Part shown: positions 41,482 through 50,078 of the stretch, piece after piece
Numbering within the stretch: position 1 is the stretch's first letter
How the letters are laid out: every line of letters starts with the position of its first letter
Assembly: GCA_963696545.1 (NCBI GenBank)
Contig: CAVOKQ010000008.1
Coordinates: 186,001 to 250,000, forward strand
Length of the DNA stretch: 64,000 nt
From: RPQJ01 sp963696545
Lineage (GTDB): Bacteria; Pseudomonadota; Gammaproteobacteria; Steroidobacterales; Steroidobacteraceae
Direction: 5' to 3'
Translations under genes and position numbers: made by a program
The notes under the pieces: generated by a model
Told to the model about the DNA's origin: nothing
What the model saw: the letters and a program-made list of their open reading frames with translations, nothing else
The model's database searches: none

Positions 41482-42132
41482 ATGTCGTTCAGGCTCTACA
41501 CGTACTGGCGCAGTTCCGCGGCGTTCCGCGTCCGCATCGCGCTGAACCTGAAGGGACTCGAGTATGAGTCCGTGCCGAAGCACCTGGTGCGCGACGGCGG
41601 CGAGCAGCGCAAGGCGGACTACCTCGCGCTCAATCCGCAGGGCCTCGTGCCCGGGCTCGAGCACGACGGCGCATTCGTATCGCAGTCGCTCGCGATCTGC
41701 GAGTACCTCGAGGAGATCCGGCCGGAACCGCCGCTGCTGCCGGGCAGCGCACTCGATCGTGCGCGCATCCGGGCGATGGCGCTCGCGGTCGCCTGCGACA
41801 TCCATCCGCTCAACAACCTGCGTGTACTGCAGCACCTGCGGCGTGAATTCGGCCAGGACGAAGAAGGAGTCAACCGCTGGGCGCGCCACTGGATCGCCAG
41901 CGGTTTCACGGCGGTCGAGCAGTGGATCGAGCGCTACTCGACCGATGGTCGCCACAGCTATGGGTCCACGCCGACACTGGCGGACGTCTTCCTGCTGCCG
42001 CAGGTCTTCAATGCGCGGCGCGTGCACACCGACCTCGCGCCGTTCCCGCGGATCGTCGCGGTGGCCGATTACCTGCTCACGCTGCCAGCGTTCGCGGCGG
42101 CGCGTCCCGAGGCGCAGCTAGATGCCGAGTGA
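41482..42132 (+). CDS. maiA: Maleylacetoacetate isomerase (zeta-class GST)
   Basis: The 216-aa product begins with the zeta-GST signature LYTYWRSSAAFRVRIALNLK, giving the Ser residues that bind glutathione, and has NPQGLVPGLEHDGAFVSQSL, AICEYLEEIRPEPPLLPG, MALAVACDIHPLNNLRVLQH and STPTLADVFLLPQVFNARRV. It isomerises maleyl- to fumaryl-acetoacetate (or -pyruvate). The ATG at 41482 is used: GGGGGAGA lies 8 bases upstream; the GTG six bases earlier is less likely. The product feeds the preceding FAH enzyme. No dioxygenase of this route is in the window. Confidence 0.94.
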   Translation: MSFRLYTYWRSSAAFRVRIALNLKGLEYESVPKHLVRDGGEQRKADYLALNPQGLVPGLEHDGAFVSQSLAICEYLEEIRPEPPLLPGSALDRARIRAMALAVACDIHPLNNLRVLQHLRREFGQDEEGVNRWARHWIASGFTAVEQWIERYSTDGRHSYGSTPTLADVFLLPQVFNARRVHTDLAPFPRIVAVADYLLTLPAFAAARPEAQLDAE

Positions 42133-42207
42133 GCCTGTAGCGCCCCGCCGGATCAGCCGGGCTAATATCAATCATTGCCGCGCCAGTATCGTCGCAGGAG
42201 CAGTCGC

Positions 42208-42486
42208 ATGGTCACCGCAGTCGTACTGATCAAGGCCCAGACCGACAAGGTTTCCGCGCTCGCGGAGCAGATGGCCGAGCTCGAGGGCGTGAGCGAGGTG
42301 TTCTCCGTCGCTGGTCAGTACGATCTCGTCGCGCTGGTGCGCGTGCGTGAGAACGACGACCTCGCTCGCGTCATCAGCGACCAGGTGCGCAAGCTCCCGG
42401 GCATCGTCAGCTCCGAGACGCTGATCGCGTTCAAGGTCTACTCGAAGCAGGACATCGAGGCGGCGTTCTCGCTCGGGCTCGACTAG
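42208..42486 (+). CDS. Stand-alone Lrp/AsnC ligand-binding (RAM) domain protein
   Basis: The 92-aa product is only the RAM effector domain of Lrp/AsnC regulators: MVTAVVLIKAQTDKVSALAE, VSEVFSVAGQYDLVALVRVR and IVSSETLIAFKVYSKQDIEA. The DNA-binding helix-turn-helix domain is absent. Such single-domain proteins bind amino acids and form decamers, and may modulate full-length regulators. A GCAGGAGC ribosome site precedes the ATG at 42208. The 3' end overlaps the DUF1329 gene tail to tail by four bases. Confidence 0.88.
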   Translation: MVTAVVLIKAQTDKVSALAEQMAELEGVSEVFSVAGQYDLVALVRVRENDDLARVISDQVRKLPGIVSSETLIAFKVYSKQDIEAAFSLGLD

Positions 42487-43826
42487 AGCGTGCCGCCCAG
42501 GCGTCGCAGCGCATCGGGCTGGAAATCGCCGAGCTTCCCCTTCACGCCGAACTGGATCGTGTCCCTGATCTCGTTGTCGTAGCCGCCGGTCAGGTAGCCG
42601 CCGTTCTGCAGGTCGTGGTAGATGCCGAAGCGATACCACGGCACCAGCGCGTCGTAGCACTGGATCAGTCCGTGCAGTGCGACGCGCCACAGGCCGCCGC
42701 GCAAGTCGTAGGCATCCTCCATCAGCACGCTCCAGCTGTCCTCGTCGAGGTAGAACGTGCGCTTGCCGTAGATGTGCCGCGCCCCCGGCTTCAGCGTGCC
42801 TTCGACGACCCAGACGCGGTGCAGCTCGTAGCGCACCAGGTCGGAGTTGATCGTGCCCTTGCCGATGATGTCCTTGTACTTGATGGACTTGTCCCCCAGC
42901 TTGTAGACGTTGTAGGGGACGTAGATTTCCTTCTTGCCCAGCAGTTTCCAGTCGTAACGGTCCGGCGCGCCGTTGTAGGCGTCGACCTGGTCGGTGACCA
43001 GCATCCCCTCGGATCCGTCGTTGACGCCGTCGTAGTTGAGGTCCGGCGCGCGGCGCACCCTGCGTGCCCCGGCATTGTAGATCCAGGCCGAGCGACTCTC
43101 CGCCACCTGGTCGACCGGCTCGTGCACCAGGAAGATCGTGCCCTTCAGCGTCGCGGGCTCCGTGAAGTAACCGAGCGCGTAGAAGAGGCGGTTCGGCTCC
43201 GGATCCTCGATGTTCTCCGCGTAGATGCGCTTCGAGGTGAAGCCGATCTTGTAGTAGTCGCCGCTCGCGCGGACCGGGAACGAGTGGCCGGAGCGGATCG
43301 CGCCGCCACCGACGTAGCGGACGAGATGGTTCCAGATGGCCTGCAACCCGTTCTCGGGAATCGGGAACGGTGTCGTCGAGCCGCCGAGGTCCTTCAGCCC
43401 GAAGCCCTGCAGGTTCACCTTGCCTGCGCGCGCCGCCACGCGGTCCGTCACTTCCTTCGGCAGCGCAGCCGTGCGCCGCGTCGTGTACACGTTGATCTTG
43501 TACTGCGGGTACTTCTTCAGCAGCGCGATCTCGCCGGCCGAAAGCTTCGACTCGTACTGCGCATGGTTGGCGCCGGTGATCGTGAACAGCGGCTTGTCGT
43601 TCGGGAACGGATCGGCGTAGCCCTTGTCGCGCGTCCAGCCTGCCGGCGGCTTCGTCAGGCCGCCATCCCACGCGGGAATCGTGCCGTCCGCGTTGCCGGC
43701 ACGCTCGGCGCCGACCGGTGTCAGGTCCTTGCCGAGCCGCGAGTAGTCGGGTGCGGCGACCGCCGCGAGCGGCGCCAGTGCGAGGAGTGCGATCAGCATC
43801 GAGCGTAACGGGGACTGGCGGAACAT
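42483..43826 (-). CDS. DUF1329 family secreted protein
   Basis: The 447-aa product has a signal peptide (LRSMLIALLALAPLAAVAAP) and the DUF1329 signatures: LGKDLTPVGAERAGNADGTI, PAWDGGLTKPPAGW, YDWKLLGKKEIYVPYNVYKL and YGKRTFYLDEDSWSVLMEDA. The fold resembles LolA/LolB-like lipid carriers, and family members are often linked to RND transporters or acyl-compound uptake; the role is unproven. The ATG at 43826 starts the signal peptide. It is the last gene of the long arg transcription unit, 56 bases after the DUF4239 gene. Confidence 0.88.
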   Translation of the reverse strand: MFRQSPLRSMLIALLALAPLAAVAAPDYSRLGKDLTPVGAERAGNADGTIPAWDGGLTKPPAGWTRDKGYADPFPNDKPLFTITGANHAQYESKLSAGEIALLKKYPQYKINVYTTRRTAALPKEVTDRVAARAGKVNLQGFGLKDLGGSTTPFPIPENGLQAIWNHLVRYVGGGAIRSGHSFPVRASGDYYKIGFTSKRIYAENIEDPEPNRLFYALGYFTEPATLKGTIFLVHEPVDQVAESRSAWIYNAGARRVRRAPDLNYDGVNDGSEGMLVTDQVDAYNGAPDRYDWKLLGKKEIYVPYNVYKLGDKSIKYKDIIGKGTINSDLVRYELHRVWVVEGTLKPGARHIYGKRTFYLDEDSWSVLMEDAYDLRGGLWRVALHGLIQCYDALVPWYRFGIYHDLQNGGYLTGGYDNEIRDTIQFGVKGKLGDFQPDALRRLGGTL

Positions 43827-43882
43827 CCGGTTCTCCTGTGCGCGGTCGCGGCCGGAGAAGGATGACTGCGCCGGCGGCAAAG

Positions 43883-44677
43883 TCAACGAGCGGCCGGCGG
43901 CTCCGTGGCGACCAGGGGGGCGGCCTGGACCTCGACCGAACTCTCCAGCGTCGACGGCGGGATGCTGATGATGCCGGTAACCGGCGAATAGAACTCGAGG
44001 ATCAGGAACAGCGCTCCGGCGGCCGCGAGCCCCGCGAGGACCGTCGCCGTGACCGTCGTCCGGTTGACCGGAGTCAGCAGTCCGAAGCCCATGAAGATGA
44101 CGACCAGCCACGATACGACAATCGCCATCAGTGGCCGCTGCGCACGCGCCTCCTGCAGGCGTTTCAGCTTGAAGCCGGACCGCTCGATCGCGAGCACGTA
44201 GCTGAGCGCCTGGCCCTGCAGTGCCGAAACCTGTGCGCCAGCGACCGGCATGGTGCCGATCGCGCCCGACAGCCGGTCCATGGCGTCGAGCCCCTTGGCG
44301 CCGTCGCGCTTCGGCAATGCCGTCGCGTGATTCGGCCAGACGGTCGCGACGGCCGAGCCGACGAGTTGGCGCAGCAGCAATCGGGCCGGTTCCGCCTGGG
44401 GGCCGGAGTGCTCCAGGATCCGGTCGAGCGCAGCGACGTCGGAAGAGATTTCCGTGAGCTCCTGCTCAACCTCGGCGTAATACGCTTTCGCCGAACTGAC
44501 GAGGAACCCGATGACGAGCGCCGTGAGCGTCACGACGAACCCAAGGGACCGCAGCACCGCTTCCCGCGACGAGTCCGCCTGGTGCTCTGCGGGCAGGCGC
44601 GCGCGGAGGCTCATGCCGACGAGTGCCGCGCCGAGCATCGCGGCGAGGAAAAACAGTGCGAGCAGCAGGTCCTGCAT
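43883..44677 (-). CDS. DUF4239 (bestrophin-like) membrane protein
   Basis: The 264-aa product has four membrane helices in two pairs: LLLALFFLAAMLGAALVGMS, VTLTALVIGFLVSSAKAYYA, then after a 130-residue soluble helical part LMAIVVSWLVVIFMGFGLLT and ATVLAGLAAAGALFLILEFY. The arrangement and SLGFVVTLTALVIGFLVSSA match DUF4239, described as bestrophin-like. Channel activity is not shown for this family. It starts 12 bases after argH. Confidence 0.85.
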   Translation of the reverse strand: MQDLLLALFFLAAMLGAALVGMSLRARLPAEHQADSSREAVLRSLGFVVTLTALVIGFLVSSAKAYYAEVEQELTEISSDVAALDRILEHSGPQAEPARLLLRQLVGSAVATVWPNHATALPKRDGAKGLDAMDRLSGAIGTMPVAGAQVSALQGQALSYVLAIERSGFKLKRLQEARAQRPLMAIVVSWLVVIFMGFGLLTPVNRTTVTATVLAGLAAAGALFLILEFYSPVTGIISIPPSTLESSVEVQAAPLVATEPPAAR

Positions 44678-44689
44678 TGGTCGCTCCGC

Positions 44690-45877
44690 TCATTCGCCGC
44701 GCAGCTTGCGGCCGACCCTACGATACGCCTCGCGGAACGGGATGCCTTCCTTCGCCACGAGTTCGTTCGCCCTGGTGGCCGCGTGGATGTCCGGGTCGAG
44801 CCGGATGCGCTCCGGTACGAATTCGAGCTGTGGAATCGCGGCCGCCATGATGTCGAGCGACTCGTGGCAGACGTCGAGCGAGCGGAACAGCGGCGCCTTG
44901 ATCAGCTGCAGGTCGCGCTGGTAGCCGGAGGGCAGCTTCGCCGTGATGCCGAGCACCTCGGTGAGGCACGCGTGCGCCGTGGCCGTCCGTCCGCGCACCA
45001 GCTCGAACACGTCGGGGTTGCGCTTCTGCGGCATGATCGACGAGCCGGTCGTGAACGCGTCGGGAAGCCGCACGAAGCCGAACTCCCGCGTGTAGAACAG
45101 CAGCAGGTCCGAGCTGAGCCGACCGAGGTCCTGCATCAGCAGCGCGACCTGGAACAGTACTTCGGCCTCGGCCTTGCCGCGCGAGAGCTGCACGGCGGTC
45201 ACCGGCTCGTGGTTCTCCGGTAGGTCGAGCCTGGTGCGCGTCCCTTCGCGGCTGACCGGCAGGCCGGGCGTGCCGTAGCCGGCGGCGGAGCCGAGCGGGT
45301 TCTTCAGGATGCGGCGATGCGCGTGACGCAACGCATCCACGTCGTCCAGGATCTCCGCCGCGAAGCCGCGCGCCCACAGTGCGACCGAGCTCGGCATCGC
45401 CTGCTGCATGTGCGTGTAGCCGGGCAACTCGATGTGTCCCTGCTCGACGGCGAGCGACTCGAGCGCCAGCGCTACCCGGCGCGCGTCATCGGCCAGCGAT
45501 TCCACTGCATCGCGCAGGTAGAGCCGCAGCGCGACGAGCACCTGGTCGTTGCGCGAACGTCCCGCGTGCAGGCGCTCGCCCGCCGAGCCGATCTTCCGCG
45601 TCAGCAGCGTCTCGAGCGCCGTCTGCCCGTCCTCGAGGTCGAGCGTCACGGACCATTCGCCGCGCGCGTGCGCCGCGCCGATGTCGCGCAGCCCGTTGCG
45701 GATGGCCTGCAGCGACTCGAGGTCGAGCAACTCGGCCTCGTGCAGCATCTCGGCGTGGGCGATCGAGGCCCGCACGTCGTACGCGACCAGCCGGTTGTCG
45801 AGCGCATGGTCCTCGCCCGCGGTGAAGCGCAACACGCGTTCGTCGAGCGGTGCACCCTTGTCCCAGAGTCGGCTCAC
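44690..45877 (-). CDS. argH: Argininosuccinate lyase
   Basis: The 395-aa enzyme splits argininosuccinate to arginine and fumarate, the last step of the pathway. Features: RFTAGEDHALDNRLVAYDVR, LEDGQTALETLLTRKIG, LHAGRSRNDQVLVALRLYLR, LPGYTHMQQAMPSSVALWAR, LGSAAGYGTPGLPVSREG, and the fumarase/aspartase signature GSSIMPQKRNPDVFEL with the catalytic Ser. It is shorter than E. coli ArgH (about 457 aa), losing C-terminal helices. It begins 11 bases after argB. Confidence 0.95.
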   Translation of the reverse strand: MSRLWDKGAPLDERVLRFTAGEDHALDNRLVAYDVRASIAHAEMLHEAELLDLESLQAIRNGLRDIGAAHARGEWSVTLDLEDGQTALETLLTRKIGSAGERLHAGRSRNDQVLVALRLYLRDAVESLADDARRVALALESLAVEQGHIELPGYTHMQQAMPSSVALWARGFAAEILDDVDALRHAHRRILKNPLGSAAGYGTPGLPVSREGTRTRLDLPENHEPVTAVQLSRGKAEAEVLFQVALLMQDLGRLSSDLLLFYTREFGFVRLPDAFTTGSSIMPQKRNPDVFELVRGRTATAHACLTEVLGITAKLPSGYQRDLQLIKAPLFRSLDVCHESLDIMAAAIPQLEFVPERIRLDPDIHAATRANELVAKEGIPFREAYRRVGRKLRGE

Positions 45878-45888
45878 GATGGATCTCC

Positions 45889-46818
45889 TCAGCCCGCGCC
45901 CTGCTCCGCGGGGCTCAACGCCTTGGTGTCCGCGACGACGAGCGTGCCCGTGCCCTCGTTGGTGAACACCTCGGCCAGCAGCGCGTCCGGAGCGGCGTAC
46001 GAAATGACGTGCACCCGTCGCACGCCGCCGCGGATCGCGGCCTCGATAGCGCTCGACTTGGGCAGCATGCCGTCCGACAGCGCGCCTTCCTCGCGCAGGC
46101 GGCGCAGTCCCGCGACGTCGGTGTAGGAAATCAACGAGCGCGGATCATCGAGGCGCTCGAGGATGCCGGGTGCGCCGGTGCACAGGATCAGCTTCTCCGC
46201 GACCATGGCGCCGCCGATGGCCGCAGCGACGGTGTCCGCGTTGATGTTCAGCAGCTGGCCCGAGCTGTCGGCGGACAGCGGGCTCACGACTGGCAGGAAC
46301 CCCGCGTCGAGCAGCCGCGTGATGACAGAGGCGTCGACGGCGTCGATGTCGCCGACCATGCCGTAGTCCACGACCTCGCCGCTCGCGAGCGTGACCGGTG
46401 CGCGGCGATGCGCGGTCACGAGACCGCAGTCCACGCCGCTGACGCCGATGGCCGCGATGCCGAAGCCGCGGCACAGCGCGAGCAGCCGCGTGTTGATCAG
46501 GCCGTTCAGCACCATGCTGGTCGCGTCGATCGCCGCTGCGTCGGTGACGCGCCGGCCCTGCACCATGCGGGTCTCCACGCCGAGCTGTTTCGTGACCTCG
46601 TCCAGCTGCGGACCGCCGCCGTGCACCATCACGACGCGGATGCCGAGGTGGTGCAGGATCGCGACCTGCTCCATGAACGCCTTCATCGTCGATGCGTCGC
46701 GAAACGCGCCGCCGCCCGTCTTGATGACGAAGACCTTGCCCTTGTACATGTGGATGTACGGCGCGGCGCCCCTGAGCGCGCGCACGGTCACGGCCTGTTC
46801 ACCCTTGTGTCCGATCAT
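45889..46818 (-). CDS. argB: Acetylglutamate kinase
   Basis: The 309-aa amino-acid kinase phosphorylates N-acetylglutamate. It has YIHMYKGKVFVIKTGGGAFR for the phosphate-binding Lys/Gly loop, VVMVHGGGPQLDEVTKQLGV, INADTVAAAIGGAMVAEKLI with the acidic active-site area, and LSDGMLPKSSAIEAAIRGGV. Unlike the xanthomonad NAGS/K fusion it lacks a C-terminal acetyltransferase domain. The ATG at 46818 follows AAGGGG by 11 bases; a GTG at 46830, overlapping the argF' stop, is an alternative. Order in the operon: argF', argB, argH. Confidence 0.95.
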   Translation of the reverse strand: MIGHKGEQAVTVRALRGAAPYIHMYKGKVFVIKTGGGAFRDASTMKAFMEQVAILHHLGIRVVMVHGGGPQLDEVTKQLGVETRMVQGRRVTDAAAIDATSMVLNGLINTRLLALCRGFGIAAIGVSGVDCGLVTAHRRAPVTLASGEVVDYGMVGDIDAVDASVITRLLDAGFLPVVSPLSADSSGQLLNINADTVAAAIGGAMVAEKLILCTGAPGILERLDDPRSLISYTDVAGLRRLREEGALSDGMLPKSSAIEAAIRGGVRRVHVISYAAPDALLAEVFTNEGTGTLVVADTKALSPAEQGAG

Positions 46819-46826
46819 CGTCTGAG

Positions 46827-47825
46827 TCACCCCTTCAGTAGGCGGTAGAGCACGGCCATCTGCACGACCATGCGGTTGGCGGCTTGCTGGATCACGCGGC
46901 TGCGTGGTCCGTCGAGCACTTCGTCTGCGACGGCAACGTTGCGCCGTACCGGCAGGCAATGCAGAAACGAACAGTCGGCGCGCGCGGGATCGAACCACGC
47001 TTCACGCACGCACCAGTCCGCGAGCGGCGAGCGCAGCTTCGATTCGGCTTCGGAGTCGCCGTAGCACGCGGGCGATCCCCATTCCTTCGCATAGAGCACG
47101 TGGGCGCCCGACAGCGCGGCTGTGCGATCCGTGGTCTCGCTCACCGTGCCACCCGATGCCGCAGCGGCCGCCCGCGCCTTTGCCATGATCGCGTCCGGCA
47201 GCGCGTAGCCCTCCGGCCGCAGCACCACGACTTCCATGCCGCGTTGCGCCGCCATGTGCACGGTTGCGGCGGGTACGGCGAGCGGCAGCGCGCGCGGGTG
47301 GTGGACCCAGCTCAGCACGAACTTGCCTCGACGCGGGACGTTGATGTCGTCCATCGTCTTCCAGTCGGCGAGCGACTGGCACGGGTGATTCATCGCCGAT
47401 TCCATGTTCACGAACGGCTTGGGGCACAGGCTCGCCATCAGGTGGAACTGCGTCTCGGCTATATCGGCCGCGAGATCCTTGCCCTCGGCGAACGACCGGA
47501 TGCCGAGCGCGTCGCAATATGACGCCAGCACCGGGATCGCCTCGCGAACGTGCTCCGCGGCACCCGCGTTCATCACGGCACCGGTGCGGGTCTCGACTTG
47601 CCACGTCCCCTGGCCGGGCGTCACGACGAACGACGTGCCGCCGAGGCGGCTCATGCCGGCCTGGAACGACGACAGAGTGCGCAGCGACGGGTTCATGAAC
47701 AGCAGGCCGAGGATTTTCCCGGCGAGCGCATGCGGTTCCGGATGCTGCTGCAGCCAGCCCGCGAGCGCGATCAGGTCGGCCACCTGGTCGCGGGAGAAAT
47801 CGGCGAGATCGAGGAAACGCTGCAT
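46827..47825 (-). CDS. argF': N-acetylornithine carbamoyltransferase (ArgF'-type)
   Basis: The 332-aa enzyme belongs to the carbamoyltransferase family but matches the N-acetyl-L-ornithine type known from Xanthomonas. Features: FLDLADFSRDQVADLIALAG, LFMNPSLRTLSSFQAGMSRL (SxRT carbamoyl-phosphate loop), PGQGTWQVETRTGAVM, AIPVLASYCDALGIRSFAEG, NHPCQSLADWKTMDD (HPxQ), SWVHHPRALPLAVPAATVHM and FLHCLPVRRNVAVADEVLDG. The GQGTWQVE insertion and HHPRALPLA block are typical of acetylornithine enzymes rather than OTCases. It makes N-acetylcitrulline, which a deacetylase must convert to citrulline before ArgG. That deacetylase is not seen here. Confidence 0.92.
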   Translation of the reverse strand: MQRFLDLADFSRDQVADLIALAGWLQQHPEPHALAGKILGLLFMNPSLRTLSSFQAGMSRLGGTSFVVTPGQGTWQVETRTGAVMNAGAAEHVREAIPVLASYCDALGIRSFAEGKDLAADIAETQFHLMASLCPKPFVNMESAMNHPCQSLADWKTMDDINVPRRGKFVLSWVHHPRALPLAVPAATVHMAAQRGMEVVVLRPEGYALPDAIMAKARAAAAASGGTVSETTDRTAALSGAHVLYAKEWGSPACYGDSEAESKLRSPLADWCVREAWFDPARADCSFLHCLPVRRNVAVADEVLDGPRSRVIQQAANRMVVQMAVLYRLLKG

Positions 47826-47880
47826 GGGGAAGTGATCAGTGACTGGTGAGCAGGGGATAGTGGAAGACGGCGTCGCCGCG

Positions 47881-49017
47881 TCAGGCGGGAAGAGAAGCGA
47901 GGGCGTCGCGCAACTGGGCAATGTGCTGTTGCTCGAGTACGTACGGGGCAAGCACACGAACCACGTTCGGGTCGGCGCTGGTGCCGGTCAGGATGTCGCG
48001 CTCTAGCAGTTCACGCTGCACGTCCTTCGCCGGCCGCCGTGTGCGCAGTCCGGCCAGCAGCCCAGCCCCCTGCACTGACTCGACGGGACCGACGACGCAC
48101 GTCTCGCGCAGCTGTTGCGCGCGCTGCCGCACGTTGGCGAGCAGCCCCTCGGTCTCGATGATGTCGACGACCGCCTCGATCAGCGCGCAGGCCAGCGGGC
48201 CGCCGCCGAACGTCGTGCCGAGGTCGTCGGTCTTCAGGTGCGCCGCGACGTGATCGGCCATCAGCAGCGCGGAGCACGGGAAGCCCGCGCCGAGCGCCTT
48301 CGCCGTCGTGATCATGTCGGGCGCGATGCCGTGCAGGTTTGCCGCGAACGGAAAACCGGTGCGGCCCATGCCGCACTGCACTTCGTCGCAGATCAGCATT
48401 GCGCAGGTCTCGCTGGTGCGTGCACGGAGCGCAGCAAGGAACGGGGCTCCAAGGTCGACGGCACCGGCGACGCCCTGAACTGGCTCGACGATGACGGCGG
48501 CCGTGTCGGTGCCGACGACGCGCCCGATCGCATCCAGGTCGCCGCGCGGCAGGAACTCGACGTCGAACGGTGCCTGCGGGAAGCCGTACCACTTGTTCAT
48601 CGCGCCCCAGGTGACCGCTCCGGCGGCAGCGGTGCGGCCATGGAAGCTGCCTTCGACCGCGACCACCTTGCGACGGCCCGTGATCTTCAGCGCGAGCTTG
48701 AGCGCGTTCTCGTTCGCCTCCGCGCCGGTGCTGACGAAGAACACGCTATCGAGGCCGAGGCCCGCGAAATGCGCGAGCCGCATGGCTGCCCGCGAGCGCA
48801 CCTCGAGCGGCACCGCATTGCTCTGGAACAGCAGCGACTTCGCCTGCTTCTCCAGTGCCGCAAGCCAGCGCGGGTGCGAGTAGCCGAGTGCCGCGACCGC
48901 GTGACCGCCATACAGGTCGAGGATGCGGCGGCCGTCGCGCGTCTGCAGGTGCACGCCCGACGCGCCCACGACGTCGAGCGGCCACTGCGCATACACCGGC
49001 GCGAGGTGGTCGGCCAT
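47881..49017 (-). CDS. argD: Acetylornithine aminotransferase
   Basis: The 378-aa PLP enzyme converts N-acetylglutamate semialdehyde to N-acetylornithine. Features: RRILDLYGGHAVAALGYSHP, VFFVSTGAEANENALKLALK, VVAVEGSFHGRTAAAGAVTW, AVIVEPVQGVAGAVDLGAPF, LICDEVQCGMGRTGFPFAAN and TTAKALGAGFPCSALLM with the Schiff-base Lys, then GTTFGGGPLACALIEAVVDI. The start at 49017 overlaps the argC stop by one base (TGATG); an in-frame ATG at 49026 is also possible. A 55-base gap separates it from argF'. Confidence 0.95.
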   Translation of the reverse strand: MADHLAPVYAQWPLDVVGASGVHLQTRDGRRILDLYGGHAVAALGYSHPRWLAALEKQAKSLLFQSNAVPLEVRSRAAMRLAHFAGLGLDSVFFVSTGAEANENALKLALKITGRRKVVAVEGSFHGRTAAAGAVTWGAMNKWYGFPQAPFDVEFLPRGDLDAIGRVVGTDTAAVIVEPVQGVAGAVDLGAPFLAALRARTSETCAMLICDEVQCGMGRTGFPFAANLHGIAPDMITTAKALGAGFPCSALLMADHVAAHLKTDDLGTTFGGGPLACALIEAVVDIIETEGLLANVRQRAQQLRETCVVGPVESVQGAGLLAGLRTRRPAKDVQRELLERDILTGTSADPNVVRVLAPYVLEQQHIAQLRDALASLPA

Positions 49018-50078
49018 CACGTCCATCCGGGCGCCGGCTGCATCAGGCCCGCCGTCTCCTCGTAACCAAGCATGCGGTTCATCCACTGCACGGCGCCACC
49101 GGCCGCACCCTTGGTCAGGTTGTCGATGGCGCACATCACCGCGACGTTGCGGCCATGCGCGACGCCGGCGAGTTGCGCGAAGTTGCTGGCCGCGACGTCC
49201 TTGACGCGCGGCGGTTCGCCACCGACGCGGACGAACACCGACTGGTCGTAGTACTCGCGCAGCGCAGCCGTGAGTTCGTGGCTCGTGAGCGGTTCGCGCG
49301 CGACGGCCTGCACCGTCACGTGGATGCCGCGCGCGAACGGCCCGGAGTGCGGCACGAAATTGAATTCGGCCTCGACTCCGGTGGCTGCGCGCGCCAGCAC
49401 CGCGACCTCGGGCGTGTGGCGATGCGACAGCGCGCTGTAGGCGTAGAGGTCGCCGTGGCGCTGCGGATGATGCGTCCCGGCGGTCGGCTGCCGGCCCGAG
49501 CCAGTGCTGCCGGTGATGCCGGTGACGAACAGCCGCGGCGATTCGAGCCCGAGCGAGAGCAGTGGCACGCTCGCGAGCAGTACCGCAGTGGCGAAGCAGC
49601 CGGGGTGCGCTACGTGCGGCGTGTGCAGCGCGTTCAGGTGCTCCGGCACCGCGCAGGTGAACTCGGCGATGCGGTCCGGCGCCCCGTGCGCGTGCTTGTA
49701 GACGGCCTCGTACGCGGCCGCGGTCGAATAACGGAAATCGGCCGAGATATCGACCACGCGTGGGTTGGTGCCGGCCGCCTCAGCCGCGGAGAGCAGCTTG
49801 TCGACCAGCGCCGCCGATACGCCGTGCGGTGCTGCCGAAAAGACCGCGGTCACCGGGTTCGCGGCCACGTACTCGAGCACCTCGTCGTGGCCTGCGAAAC
49901 GAAGATGCGGCAGGACCGGCTGCAGGTGCCGGAAGAACTGTGCCACGGGCTCGTCGGGCTGGCTGTCGGAAGCGACCGCGGCGAGATCGAGATACGGATG
50001 CGCGGCCAGCAGGCGCAGCAACTCGCCTGCCACGTAACCGGTGCCGCCGAGCACGATGGCCGGGATTCGCGCGGTCAT
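49017..50078 (-). CDS. argC: N-acetyl-gamma-glutamyl-phosphate reductase
   Basis: The 353-aa NADPH enzyme makes N-acetylglutamate semialdehyde. The N-terminal nucleotide motif is IVLGGTGYVAGELLRLLAAH; then VFSAAPHGVSAALVDKLL, VVDISADFRYS and the catalytic Cys in HPGCFATAVLLASVPLLSLG. TGITGSTGSGRQPTAGTHHP and the tail CAIDNLTKGAAGGAVQWMNR complete the signature. It overlaps the P-loop gene upstream by four bases and argD downstream by one. Confidence 0.96.
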   Translation of the reverse strand: MTARIPAIVLGGTGYVAGELLRLLAAHPYLDLAAVASDSQPDEPVAQFFRHLQPVLPHLRFAGHDEVLEYVAANPVTAVFSAAPHGVSAALVDKLLSAAEAAGTNPRVVDISADFRYSTAAAYEAVYKHAHGAPDRIAEFTCAVPEHLNALHTPHVAHPGCFATAVLLASVPLLSLGLESPRLFVTGITGSTGSGRQPTAGTHHPQRHGDLYAYSALSHRHTPEVAVLARAATGVEAEFNFVPHSGPFARGIHVTVQAVAREPLTSHELTAALREYYDQSVFVRVGGEPPRVKDVAASNFAQLAGVAHGRNVAVMCAIDNLTKGAAGGAVQWMNRMLGYEETAGLMQPAPGWT